From positions 1-64,000 of the forward strand of contig MSJH02000215.1 in NCBI GenBank assembly GCA_001931875.2: a stretch of 64,000 nt of DNA, read 5' to 3'. A program made the position numbers and the translations under genes. Origin of the DNA: Byssochlamys sp. IMV 00236. Taxonomy: Eukaryota > Ascomycota > Eurotiomycetes > Eurotiales > Thermoascaceae. Of the stretch, positions 35,727 to 49,463 are shown in pieces. Within the stretch, counting starts at the first letter, position 1; every line of letters begins with the position of its first letter. The notes under the pieces were generated by a model. The model saw only the letters and a program-made list of their open reading frames with translations. It was not told the origin of the DNA and did not search any database.

Positions 35727-36304
35727 AGAGTCATTTTTAAGAAACTAACATAGTGGCCTGTTACAGTTCCAGAGCTTACATATCCTTCAGCCTTTCTCTT
35801 TTTCGCAGGTCTTGGTTTTTTTTTTACGTCGACTGCAATCAAACCTGAGGCAGAAATAGCGGCCAATATATAGACGTCGTATTTGCTCTCATGGTAGGTC
35901 TGGTAACAATAGCACGGGTACCTTTTGTAGACCAAGCTCTTGGCCGTTTCATGTTTATATCAAAAGCAGACTCATCAAGGAACACACAGTTCGTCAGAAA
36001 TCTCATATCTGTATTTTGCTGGGCTGTTTCTTTCGATGGAATGAAAATCAGCCTTTTTCAACGAAAGGTTGCATTCTCTTTTCATAAAGTTATAAACAGT
36101 ACTGCGTGAAACTTTAAGATCATTGAATCGGCTTAACAAGTGCTCAGTTACTTCAACCACAGCAGCAGATGGATTAGCATCAATGAAATTGACGAGAGCC
36201 TTTTTATGCTCTTTGGTCATAATACATTTACGGTCTGCTCTGTTACAACTGTCAAAGATGTTGTCAGGACACATGCTATACTGCTTAACCCAGAAAATAG
36301 TCAT
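35727..36304 (-). pseudogene. Mirror copy of the transposase fragment
   Basis: Same N-terminal and first-Asp parts and the same two frame breaks as the left copy, but it lacks the MDNAPIH block, because the arm stops 100 bp short of where the left copy is cut. The antisense frame runs on into the complement of the spacer and ends after a short nonsense tail. Confidence 0.85.
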
Positions 36305-36532
36305 CAGACCTTATTATATCATTCCTCCCCCTTTTTCTCTCTCCTTAAGATATCCGATCGAAATGTCCATCGCAACTTGTCTCTCTTGACATATACGATC
36401 GATTGATCAAGTATAAAGTGAAGGAACTATAATTTGTGATTGGATAAAATTAAAGTGTAACACTTAAAATGGCTGTGTTTCTGTATTTGGACGCCCTTTT
36501 TTTCTTTCTTTCTTTCTTTTATTTTATAGAAG

Positions 36533-38322
36533 ATGTCTAATGAACAGGTGGTGCAAGATCTTGCCCTGTTCATGAATTCGACCATCAGTCATCTACTTGA
36601 ACTTATAATATCTATTCCTGGCTCTAATTTAGCTATATCCTATTTAAAGAATGCTTACCAAAATGATCCATTTCGTGTGGCTCTTGAACTGTTCCTAGTC
36701 TTTTTTGCTATCAAATATATGCTTTCAAGAAAATATAAACCCAATGATAATAATGTCATTTTAACCGAAAAAGTAAAAAACACATATATATTTGTCTATA
36801 AAAGCTTATTTAAAATTGTTAGGAAATTGACGACCTTGTTGAAGAGTGGCAGCCAGAGCCATTAGCACCTAAACTGTCTTCTTATGATCGCTTCAATCTC
36901 GAAAAAATACCTGTTCTCACCGGACCTCAATCTGCTAAAGCTAAAGTCGTTGGACATGCCAAGTCCTTGATGAACTTGGCAACTTCAAACTTTTTAAATT
37001 TAACTGCTTCCGAACAAATTCGTACAAAGGCAGTAGACACTTTAAGAAACTATGGTGTTGGCTCTTGTGGTCCTCCAGGTTTCTATGGTACAATTGACGT
37101 TCATATGGAGTTGGAACGTGATATCGCTCGCTTTATCGGTACTGATGATGCCATCATTTACGCTCAAGGTTTCTCTACCATCTCTTCTGTCATCCCAGCA
37201 TTTGCTAAGCGCGGTGATTATCTTGTTGTGTAAGCTGACACATACTTTTTCATTTATAGAAATTAATCTTTTAATAGAGATGATGGTGTATGCTTTGCCG
37301 TTCAAAAGGGTGTCCAAATCTCACGTTCCATCGTTCGTTTCTATAAACATAATGACATGGAAGATTTAGAAAGGGTATTGAATGAAATTCAAGCTGAACA
37401 TATCAAGGTAAGAATATATATACCCTTAAAAAATCATGTATCTTATATCATATGTAGCATAAGAAACGCTTAACTCGTCGCTTCATTGTCACAGAGGGTC
37501 TTTTCGCCAATTTTGGTGACATTGCTCCCTTGGATAAATTGGTAAGTTTGGATCATGGGTTTTCCTTCCTGTAAATAACCCCTCTTTAGGTTGAAATCAA
37601 AAAGAAATTCAAGTACAGATTGATATTGGATGAGTCCCAATCGATTGGTGTTCTAGGCAAGCGCGGGGCAGGTTTAACCGACTTGTACAACATTGATGTA
37701 AGTAACAAAAACAAGATGAAAACAAAGGGACTCATTGTTATCATAGGCTAAAGAGATTGACATGATCGTTGGTTCTTTAGCCAACGCACTTTGTGGCTCA
37801 GGTGGTTTCTGTGCTGGCAGTGTTGAAGTGATTGATCATCAACGTCTGTCAGGCCTTGCTTATTGTTTCTCAGCTTCCATGCCTGCTATGCTTGCTGTGT
37901 CTGCATCCGAAGCGTTCCGTATAATCAGCCAACAGCCCACACTTCTTGACGAATTACAGGAAAGAGTCTCCTCTTTCCGTCAGATACTCTTGCACAAATC
38001 ACTAGAACCTTACATCTATTTGGAATCATCTGATACGCAATGCCCCTCACCTTTCTTTCATATCCGTATCAAGGACACTTTTCTTCCTCCTCAAACAAGC
38101 AGGGAAACAGAAGAAAGATTGTTACAGGATGTTGTTGATGAATGTGCCGCACAAGGCGTACTGGTGACAAGAGCCAAATATGTCTATGACCAAGAATTGA
38201 AGTGTCCCAAGCCAAGCATCAAGATTCACACGACAATAGGACTTAGTAAAAAGGAAAATGACAAGGCAGCCAATGTTGTAAAAGCAGCCATCATTAAAAT
38301 CTTTAGCAAATGGAAGAAATAA
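36533..38322 (+). CDS. LCB1: LCB1, right-arm copy
   Basis: Identical mirror of 33031-34820 in every block compared, including the Lys-less PLP region and all introns. Its start faces that of the left copy across the tip, so the two are a divergent pair about 1.7 kb apart. Intact, with no mutation that would make it a pseudogene. Confidence 0.93.
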
Positions 38323-38372
38323 TATTTACATATACACTAATACTAATCTCTTTTTTTTAATGATTTCTCACT

Positions 38373-41300
38373 TTATTGTTTAAATAAAACTTTTGCTTCT
38401 CTTTCCATTAGAGTACGTGTTTCTTCATCTAAGCCTTTTGACCAACCTGTGGTAGGAGATGATAGCCATTTTTCCCAGTTGGATGCCCGTTCTCTTTCTT
38501 TCTTTGGTTGAGGGCGAATAAAGACATCTTCTGAGCCAACGATATAATACATGTGGTAGCTACTTTGATCAATCTTGTATTGAAGTTTAGATCGCACGAA
38601 AATTCTATTCAAGTGTTCATCCTGTGGCCTCAAGTTACTTTTAAGGAGTTAGATGCAAAAAGCCAGATACAGTATTGCCCCACTTACCGGCGCAAAAACG
38701 ATTTCTTTGTCTTGGAAAGGTCAATACCATCAGTTACATTAAGCCAGTCCATATAGCTTGCAACATAATCCTCATACTTGTCTTCTGCCGTTGGCTCCAT
38801 CATATAGTCATCTTTACCAATTAATTGAATAGTCATGTATTGAGATTCATTATTCTATTGAGTTTAAGTATAACATTGTATTGCATACACATATCTTTCT
38901 TACAAAATTAATTTTAAACAGGTTATCTGATGAACCAGCAATATCTTCAGCCCTTAAACGATAAATAGCTAATGATCTAGGTGACATAGATTCCAGTCCT
39001 TTGTCCCATTTGAATAATCGAATCAATTCAAGAGATTTTGAATCAGTAATAATAGTTTGTATCTATTGTCAATGGATTAGATTACCATCAAAAGGTTCTT
39101 TTCTTTTTTTACCTGCTTAATCATTGTATGAACCAATTTGTCAATTGTAAACAAAAGATACGCGTCAGTCACAAAGACATAACGAGTATATTCTTCAAAT
39201 AGTGTTTGATCAATGTCACCATCAAAGAACTTGTCAATCAATTCCAAGACAGCTTGATAATAACCTTTGGAAAGATCAATGTCTACAAAAAAAAAGGTAA
39301 GAATACTGTCATAATACATAAACATTTTCTTACCATCGTAACGCGTACTATATAATCCAAGGTCAAGAGCTACTTTATTCACGCGTTTACCCATACTAGG
39401 ATTCTTTCGCATCGTATCATCCATAGCTTTCAGTCTGTCTAATCTTTCATAAAGCATTTGATATAACCTAAAGAAGCAATAGAAGGCCGTGTTACAAAAG
39501 AACGTATAAAAGTTTCTCTTTGTCTGATCAGGAGCAATAGCTACAGCTGCAGCGTCTAATAGGTTTGTACTCCGGCTTGCTACAGCCTGTGTCAGTATTT
39601 CACGTAAGGATTCGATGGTATGGTCATCCTCTGCCTTTTTGGTAGGAGTGGACGACTTCCTTGATTTGTCAACAGAGTCAGTTGTGTTTACACTGGCTTG
39701 GTCATCGTCATTATCGCCGTCTTCATCTTCATCCTGGTTATCATCCACAGTGTGCTCATAAATAATGGAACTATCGACTTGAAAGCAAAGAGGGATAAAT
39801 GATTCGATAAACAGTCGTATCTTTTCTCTGTCGCTGTTTGTATAACCAGACTGTCTGTCAATAAATGAATAAATGATTCTTGTACAATCCTTGAACACGC
39901 CCTGATCCTTGAATTCAAACTTGAATTGACAGTTGCTATTGTTATTCTTTTTATTGCTGTTCTTTTGAAACAGGCTTTCGATTTCATTGACCAAGGATTT
40001 TGGCGCCATTGCTTTCCTATCGTTACTCTTAAACGTAATGCCTTGATAATCTAATGATCTATAAAAGTTCTTTGCATCCTGCTCTCTCCATATCTTATTC
40101 CATTCCCGTTGTGCTCGCTTCCATTCTTCGTCCTTTTGTTTCAACCTCTTTAGCAAGATAGGCACCACCTGCGCTGGATTAGAGTAGAGCAACTCGATGA
40201 TCTCGCTTCCTCTTTCTTTATCGTATATCTTCTTGATGATTCTTTCATATATACTAACTGATTGACCTCCCAGTCCTGGCTTCAGCTTAAAGTTATTTTT
40301 TTCTTCTGGCGTCATCTGTTCAATCTTGTGAGCAATGGGCTCTAATAACGCAATCACATTCAAATTGGCATCAATGTTCATATTGTAGTCATATCGCTCT
40401 TCTTCACATCGATGCATTGCCTCTTCGTACTGGCTCTTCTTACTCGCCACAAATCCGTCCTCCTCACTTGCCCAGATAGGATGCGACACATATTCATCAT
40501 TCAGCACCTCCCAACATAGCTGATCACGACCTGAACATGGTTGATTCTGCCATTCCTTGGGTACGATACGATAACTAGGACTCTCATGAGGATTTCCCGT
40601 CGTCTTGCAGAGATTCAGGTCTGGTTTGGGTATGATCGTCGTCGGCTTTTCAATAGGCTTCTCTCTTGGCTCGTATCCAATCATATTCTTGAACCATTCA
40701 AACAGTTCTTGATTGTTACCAATAAAGATAGACACCTGGTCGACCAGTGTATCCATATCCACAATTTGTTGTGTGTACAAGTTTAAGGTCTTGAGGAACT
40801 CTTCATAGGATGGTTTATTACCAATGTGTTTACGTATACGTTCGAATAACTCAATCTCTTCTGTTGACACGGATGGTCTTGCGGGATCAAAATTCGAAAA
40901 GCTAAATGGGTCTACATCTGACTTATATTTGGGTCTCTTGATCATCTATAAAAAAGGTTCAATATCTTGCTTTTTTCTTTTCTCTTTTGTCTTACATTAT
41001 TCGTTCGCTTCTTTTTACCGGGTGGAAGCATACTTTGGGATACTGAACCACCTGTGCCAACACTTCGTTTAGACCCACTGTGTGATATTGAGTCAAATAG
41101 ACTGCCTGCTGATTGTCCTGTAAAATCAGGCAAAAACTGCTTAAACTCGTCTAATAGATCAGGTGCGCCATTGAACAGATATTGAACATGAGCATATACC
41201 TAGAAACATGAATACTTTTTCCTTTTTTTTTTAAAAAAAATATCTTACTTCTTGAATGGGTCGATTATCCTTTTGATATGTTTGAAGAATTTCCAAGAAT

Positions 41301-42694
41301 TGTTTATAAGTATCTGGATCATGTGCAAATCGAGTCTACAAAGAAAGATAAGTAAACCATGATCCCCTTTAAAAGAGAGGGATATACCTTGATTCTGTTG
41401 ACATAGTTGATTGCATGATTGAATTCCAGAGGTGATTCGTCATCATCTACAACCGATTGGCGTGAAGGGCTCGCATGACGTGGAGGAACCATCATTGGTT
41501 GCGACGGCATAGTTTGTTGTTGTTGTTGTGGAGGTAGTGACTGCTGCTGTTGATGATGATGTGGAATGGGAGGCACTGTCGGTGGTGGTGGCATAACCGC
41601 TGAACGATAAGGAGGCATCATATTTTGTGGTGGAACGGCTGTATTGGGAGGAGGCACAGGTAATGGATGATGCATCTGACTATAAGGATAATAAGCCTGT
41701 GGTGGAGGAACGTGAGGATGATGTCCATGGGGGAAATGATGTTCTTGATCTGGTAATCGTCGTCCTGTTGTCGTTGTAACGCCGCTGGGTGTTGTGACTG
41801 TAATCAGATCAGGCTCACGAGGATCCGTAGAACACTCGATGCGATAACCTGGTGGTAAAAACGTATTGAAACCTGAAATGAGTGTTGGGTGGCCTTTGAA
41901 TAGTGCAGAGACGCGTTCAATCACGCCTGGCGTATCAATGCTATAACAAGCTTTTTTTTAGTCGGTCTATTATGAAATCATTTCATTATTAAAACATACG
42001 TTTGGCTCTTAAAATCTTTCATGATGTCCAAGAATCGGTTATAAACATCCGGCTGGTCAGAGAATCGTACCTTGACTTGATCAAGGTAGGTCAATGCGTC
42101 TCGTACGTTCAGTGGTCTATATCCTCCACTTTGAGGAGAGCTTGCTTGTTGCTGCTGTTGTTGTTGCTGTGTTGCTGGGGGTGCTGCTGGCTGAGAAGGT
42201 GGAGGGGGAGGCGGATTAGCTGGGGTACGAACAATGCTAGGTCTACGTTCTGTGAAAGGAGGGGTTGATGTACGCGATGGGATTAATGGTGGTGGTAAAG
42301 GTAAGACGGTAGATTCCGACGCAAGTGAACTAGGTGGTGGTAGAGTTGTGTGTGGTTGCTGTACTTGAGATTGCTGTGGTGCTGAATTACTAAATGCCGA
42401 AGGTGAAGTGCCGTGTGGAGGAGAGAGAATAGAAGGCAATTCTGTTACCCTGGGTGGTGGAGGTAAAGCTCCGTTTGTAGTTGCTGTATTAGCAGGTGGT
42501 AAATTGGGAGGTGGGAGATGATGAGCATATGGAGATACCACTGCTACTGTTGCTGTTGCTCCTACAGAGGTTGCTGCTGCCGTTGTCTGAGAAGTACCCG
42601 AAGGAGACCTAATAGACAAGTTTAGCTAGACTGTCTTTAGCTTATATACCATTATTTACCGTATATTTGGAGGAGGTTGAATAGGCGAAGACAT
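38373..42694 (-). CDS. SIN3: SIN3, right-arm copy
   Basis: Mirror of 28659-32980. All three PAH domains, the deacetylase-interaction region and the acidic loop are present in the same exons with the same lengths. The Pro/Gln-rich repeats, which usually drift fast, also match in length. Confidence 0.93.
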
Positions 42695-44770
42695 GATTAA
42701 GAAAAAAAAAAGTACAAAGGGTAGAAAATAGGACGATTTGTTTATGTAAATGGGTGTGTAAGTGTGCGTGAGCGGAGTAATGGCGTTACTTGTTTTTTTT
42801 TTTCCTTTCTTTTTTATATCACAGCACTATAGTGCAGTCCTTTAACCTAAATTGGACAGTTGCAAGAGCCTTTTTTGAATGTTTCTATTTCCTGAATAAT
42901 AACCAGAGATTGAAACTAGACACTATATCATAGTAATGAGCTATGTTATGAGAAACCAAGGATATGGACAAGCCTTTCTAACCGCGCTTTATTCTCAGAA
43001 ATACAGCAAATTAAAATTTTTTATGATCGCTCCTTTCTTGTATCTTTTCAAGCCGTGCGTGAAATGTGTTTGAAGGAATGATGACAAATATAAATAATCT
43101 GTCAGGTATCATTGTTTGGTGTACCTGTGTTAGGTAACCATTCATCCTCAGTCTTTACTTCAGCCAACATTGGCCATTGCGGGTTGTACAATCGGCCTGT
43201 AGGTTTTGTCGGTTTATAAAAACAACTGTCGGTTGTCGAAAAGTATCTATCGGTTATTGAAAATCCAGTTGTCAACAATGATAGTAAGCCGCCTTTCTCT
43301 ATTAACACTGCTTGTACACAATCAAATAATTGATAATAGAATTAATGTATGGAACTAGTGAAATTAAATTCATTGTTATAAATCTAATGTAGTTTTTTTT
43401 CTATATTGCTTTGTTGTTTTCTTAACCACTGCAACGAAACTACACACAAGATACGAATTAGCTTCTGTCAACAATAATCTTCAAAATTGTTGCTAGCAAG
43501 GCTCCAATTTGACGTGCAACTTTGATCTGATCGGTTGTAACACCATAGAAACACTGCCTCTGATCACAACGAGCACATTTTAACTGATTGTGTTGATATT
43601 TACCTTGCTTCATTATCCTGTTGAATTGATCTTGCTGGTGCTTTTTTACTGTCTAATTCAGATTGAATAGCAGCTTATTCTTTTATTTTAAAAAGTGCCC
43701 ACTTTGAGATGTTGTAGACGAGGTTTTTAAAGTAAAACTGGGCATTTCTTGACACAAAAAGAATAAAGCATATAGTCAGTCCTTTGCTTTACTTTAATAT
43801 TTCATGATATCATTATCTTTTTGCGTATTTGAAATGGTTGCTGATGTATCTACTTTTATCATAAAGAATTACTATTTACAGAGTTTAAGTTTCTACATAA
43901 CCCTAATGCCATCGTACATTATGACGCGTCATTTAAATATGGATCTCAAGACTCTATCTGACAGAATCACCCAACAAACCATCTAAAGACAACAATACTT
44001 GAAAAGGTTCAGCCAATATGTTTGTTGTCAACAAAAATTCCTTAACAGATGGCATCATCGATCTAGACTGTCTAGAAAATGATTTCTACGTCACAAATAG
44101 GATAAAATGGGATGGAATATTCTTCTGTATCGGTATGGAAAACTCGGTAATAACACACCATTATAATAAAAAATGGAAGCTTGATGAAGTTGCACAGTAA
44201 AATGATGATCATTTTAAATTGTTTTCTTGCCTCACCAAAGATATTCTTTGTATCAAGCTTTGTTACAAGTGTCTCACTCATTTCAAGCACCTTGACAGAA
44301 TAAACAAAAGATTCATGCATTAATAACTGTACCAACTATTACAAGATTAACAAAAATACACTGCTGTCAGCTTCGATAAGGTATTATTCCACATGCCATT
44401 TAGAACTGTTGAACCTTGGATTTTTTAATTTAGTATCAGTATTATAAAGTATTGCATCTAAATTAATGAATCTTGATTCATTATGTGCACTATAAAAAAA
44501 GACAAGTTAGACAGAGAACAAGCACCAGATAGATGGGACACAAGTAATAGTCAAAACAGATGTTTTCTCGTGCCTGTGACCTTTGGTCGAATGGCGGGGT
44601 TCGACTTTGGGTGAATTTAATTTCTATGTATCTGATTGGTCGAATGATGAACACAGACAGTTTGTGCACTTCTTGTTACACATTAATTTTTTTTCGAGAA
44701 AAAAGGTTCTATAAGGATTTAAAAATGTGTCTCCTCTTTTTTCGTCTTTCTTCCTTTTCTTAATCACAAA
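42695..44770. other. Gene-poor region, mirror of 26583-28658
   Basis: Same short coding-like fragments and TGACGCGTCA site (43922-43931). No gene is supported. Confidence 0.45.
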
Positions 44771-45556
44771 ATGAAGTTCTCTATTGCTGCTATCTTTGTC
44801 ACTGCTATTTCTGCTGTTTGTGCTCAAACTTCCGCTCCTGCTGCTCCTGCTGCTCCTGCCAATGCTGGTATTGCCTCCACTCATCCTAGCTTGGGTGTAA
44901 GTAGTAACATAGATCAACAAACAGGGTAAACTCAATGCCTCGTTTAATAGGAAGTTCTCCATGCTGGTCAACCCTACACCATTTCTTGGTACGAGCGAAT
45001 TAAATTGAATGATGTAACTGATGGCTAATATGATTTTCGATAGGATTGTTAACGACAACAACGCAAAGAACATCAATTCCATTGCTTTGATGAAGGGTCA
45101 ATCATCCAACTTAGAGATCTACACTGCCAATATCCTCTCTGCTCCTATTCCAGTCAACCCTCCTCAGTATACCTGGAACATCCCTGCTACCGTCGAGACC
45201 AATCCTTCCTGTAAGTTACATATGCCATGGTTACAAAAATTATATAAACTAATTGCCCATCACCAGATGTTCTCGTCTTCAAGGGTGATAACGGACAATC
45301 CACTTACTCTTCTTACTTTACCATTGTCGGTGCTGCTCCTGGTACAACCAACAACAATGTAACTTCCTCTGCTGCCACCTCTGCCCCTGCTGCCAATGCT
45401 TCCAATTCTGCTGCTGCCTCCAAGTCTGGTTCTCCTGCTGCTTCTTCTGCTGCCGGCAACTCCACTTCTTCTGACAAATCTTCCAGCGGTGCTTCATCTC
45501 TCAAGGCTGGTATCGTTGGTGCTGGTGTCGCTGGTGCCGTCGCCCTCCTCTTTTAA
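44771..45556 (+). CDS. GPI-anchored Kre9-like protein, right-arm copy
   Basis: Exons 44771-44896, 44951-44988, 45044-45210 and 45267-45556 total 621 bp, 207 codons including the stop. The plus-strand orientation lets the signal peptide, Ser/Ala-rich stalk and GPI tail be read directly. Same product as 25797-26582. Confidence 0.88.
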
Positions 45557-47292
45557 TTTTCTACATCTTTTTTTCTTCTTAATAGCAGCATAATTTAATT
45601 AAATTAATTTAATAGAGAAAAATTGCTTCCCTTTACAACTTTTTCTTTTGATTCCATAATAAAACTTTCTTTATTCTTTCACAAAGGAGTTGCCTTTCTC
45701 AGAAGCTGAGTTCTGGACATCGAGGTCCTATTTTTGATTTGTACGACATGAATGATATATTTTTAAACATAAACTTTTTCCCTTTTTGCAGCTGAAATGC
45801 GAAGGTACAAGAGCTCCGGGCACTCGTTTTGCGCCCTCGAATAAATTGTATATGCTTTATTAAATACAGTTGCCACTTAAGTACTGTTTTTGTATAAATG
45901 TGTTTAGGAAAAGGAGAAAAAGGGGGAAGGAGAATCGAAATTACGAGCTTGCAGCTGTCTTGTGTGTGTGTAGTTTGTAAGGGAAAAACCATCTGCCTCC
46001 TCGTGCAGAGGAAAGGATGAATAACATGATAATATGTCTATGGTTAATAATGCAGCGTCCCTTTCATGATCGATCGAGAATGCTATTGTCAGAAAGTGAT
46101 GTTGAAAAATAAAATGACGCGACATTTGTAGAATATCATTGCTATGTCTCTTTTTCTCCTTAAAAACTGGATATTTATTTATATAATTCAATATTGTCAG
46201 TATAAGAATAATTAGTTCAGAAGTCCTCGTGTAGTGCAAGCAGTAGATGTCTAAGAACGTCCAGTAGATCCAAGGCAGACAAATGCAAGTGCATGTGACA
46301 CTAAATTAGAAGCAGAAAAGAGGACTCTTTTTTTATATAAGCATACTTAATGAATGTTTATACTTGTTTATATCTTAAAATAGAAAACATTGAATAAACA
46401 ATGACTTGTCGATTATAATTCATTTGAGTAAATCAGGGTAGCAATATACACTCTTGCTATACTTTTGTACAAGCTCTTTTAGATGATCCATGCCTTTTAA
46501 TGGTCACGCTTCGGCAGTTTAAACATAAATTTTTTTTTCTTGATGCTGAAGATACTAAATAGGTATCCTTTAACCTAAAGATCACCAGCAGTCTTTTTCT
46601 CTACCTTTGTTCTCTTTTCCCTTTTCTTATGTCTTAATGATTTGAGCATTCAAGTTAATCGAGATGAAGACGATTAAAGAAGAGGCATCAACAATACAAA
46701 TAAACTCAGCTTTGACATGACTGCTAAAACCTATTATCGAGTATTTAATCTCTCATCTCGTTTTTTGTTTTTTTTTTTTTTTCTTTTTTAATCCACACCT
46801 GCTACCGCCGACCTTTTAAGCTGTTTGATGGTTTAAAAGCGGTTTCTTTTTATTTAAAAAAGAACAGGTAAAATAGATGCAGCCAGATTAATCACCGACG
46901 GCAACTGTCAATTTGTCTTAGGCTTCATGCTCTGGCTAAATCTCTTTATGTATATAAAAAATCTAAACGAAAAAATAAAATAAAAAACATTGGAAATATT
47001 ACAAGTGAGATAATAAGGCTCTATGTGCGTACATATCAGTATGCCCGAGTGTACAGCTTTCGTAGTTTAGCAGGGTAAATTCTCTTCATGACTGGTCTTC
47101 ACAAATGTGTGGCTGCCATTTTTTTTTTAACCTTGTTGGGTTTTTGCTATTTGCACAGCACGTCTGCACCCTATGTGCAACACTAAAGTGTAAGAGAAGC
47201 ATATATCGACGAGTCTGCAATAAACACTTTATTATGTTGAGACAAGGGGGGGTTCATTATTAGAAACAACATCATTTTATATGAAAAAGAAT
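45557..47292. other. Gene-poor region, mirror of 24061-25796
   Basis: Holds the matching 15-T run and AT palindrome; nothing else recognised. Confidence 0.45.
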
Positions 47293-48513
47293 GGTTTATT
47301 AAGTATCGCCAAAGGGCGTATACTTGTAATGTGAAACAATATTTTAATTGCTCAAGAGCTTCTCGATATCCAAACAGCTGCGGTATCTTGTATACGAATT
47401 ACTTCAGCTCCCTGGGCGTCGTGGGACATGGAAGCTCAAAGTGAACTCGATTTACAAAACAGTCTCTCAAGTCAATGATTCAAAGTACAACTTCAAATCT
47501 AAAAAGATGCATTTTTGTTAATTGGCTAGTTTATGTTATATACTATGTAATGGTTTATAGTGACCTTACTATGATATCTGACATAAAATTGACATGGGAG
47601 CTTTGACCCTTCGGTCTTCTTCAATTTCAGCAATTTAACGAATTACTTTACCAGCTTTTCTTTGTCACTTCTTGCTTTTTCAGCCCCATTGTTGAACCGG
47701 ATTCCTCCAGACAGTTCAACAAATAATGGTGCTACTTTTGAATTGATCACCATAAAAACAACACCATCTCACTTTATGTCGCCCGTCAAGGCGTCTGCTT
47801 CTCAATCCTATGTCGTTTGTGAGTCTATGAAATAAATATAATATCGATACTTACCATTCCATACTTATTAAATCGTTGCAATCAGGAAACAGATTATGGA
47901 GAATTGGTATTGTCGTAAGGAAAGCAGCGTTCCTTTCCAGCTGGGATTGCTGCATCGAGTTTCGTAGGCTATCAAACATGTTGATACTGTGCTTATTTAA
48001 ATTAGTTAGCTTATTTGTGTTTGTTCAAGGTGTAAAAATGAAAATACTTACAAGTGGGTGCAAACCACCTCCACAAAATTCAAATCCGAGCGGACAATAA
48101 AGTCGAATGGCACTTCCATGTTCAAGGGATGGCATCGCAGAACATGCCTAATCTCTCTCGTACTTGGTGGACAGCTTATTAGTTTGGAAATAAGCATCTG
48201 ACAGGCCATGGTCAGAGACTTGCCAAAAATATTTGTCATATCATACAGCTTCTTAACAGCTCCATTGCCTCAATGGCATCTTCTTTGTCCAAGACGACAA
48301 ACTTTTCATCAAGCCTGTGTATAACAGAAAAGAAGTTAATTAAACGTAATAAAAAATGTATCTAGAGTTAAACAAACATACATTTCATGTACTTGATCGT
48401 CAAGAACATCAATGCTAGCAGCATTTGTAGAACTGCTGCTGATTCCGCCACCACGAGTTGCTGCAGCAACTTATTTAATGTAATCAGTACTTCAGCTATC
48501 ATTGTGGCCTATT
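47293..48513 (-). pseudogene. Decayed multi-exon gene, right-arm copy
   Basis: Mirror of 22840-24060 with the same stops and frame changes, so the decay predates the duplication or the copy is artefactual. Confidence 0.4.
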
Positions 48514-48842
48514 CTGCCAAAGCTTACCTCATTTATGATTGCCTCAAAAGATAAGCATGTGGTATTGTCTATGAACAAAAGTTTACCTTGGAAGCATAAG
48601 AATACAGCAAGATGGAATAAGCCTTTTAACCTTTTTATGAAAAGAGAAGAGATTCATGGCAAAAGGGGGAATTAATCTTTGTATGCAAGAATAAATGCTG
48701 CCAGTCAATTACATCTAGTGAATTATATCATTTGACGCGTCATCAACTACTACAGACTAGAGATACCATGCATCAGCGTTGTGGGCTTAATATAAGATAT
48801 TATACTAATATTTAAGAAGACTTTGGCTTGTGTATGAAGTAT
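48514..48842. other. Gap between relics, right-arm copy
   Basis: Contains TGACGCGTCA at 48733-48742; no gene. Confidence 0.4.
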
Positions 48843-49463
48843 ATATTGAGTATATTTCATCAAAGGGTGGTATCTTCTTTTAATATAAACGTAGAAATAC
48901 GACACCATATCAGCTTGCACTGTTCATATTTTCCTGATGCGTTGATACAAAGAGTATCCAGGAATATCTGTGGAACTGTAGCTGACGATGAAGAACTGCG
49001 GTACGAATCTTTAACAGAACGTTTGGATATAAGCAGTCAGAAGCAGAGTCTTATATAAAGAAGTCTGCGACCCTTGTAATGCGAATAAAGCGGCTAAATG
49101 AGAATACACTATCTCTTTGAATGTGACAAACATCAGCCAACGGTAGATTAAGGCAAGTAACCTGAGACAAGGCTGGATTCAACAATGCGTCGCGTGGACA
49201 ACAATTCACAGCTTGAAATAAAAAAGGGCGAGATCCGGTCAACGAGCGATCAAGACGAGAGGCAGTAAACAATAGTACTACTTGAGGAGAAGGGCAATCA
49301 TAGGATGACTATAAAATAAAACACAGCCATAAGTAGGAGGACATGTCATTTTGTGAAGGCACTTCTAAGAGAGTTTGCAAATATCGAAATTGTAAAGTTA
49401 ATTGCTGATTAGGCACATGAAATAAACCGAGACCGTCTTGTCCTTTTGCGGAGGTACATGATT
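48843..49463 (-). pseudogene. LINE relic, right-arm copy
   Basis: Mirror of 21890-22510, with the same GLGLF-type block read from about 49436 on the minus strand and the same frame breaks. Confidence 0.5.

Noticed and set aside
35690..35935. Chimeric open frame on the minus strand crossing the spacer
   Set aside because: Formed by antisense transposase running into the complement of the spacer; not a gene.
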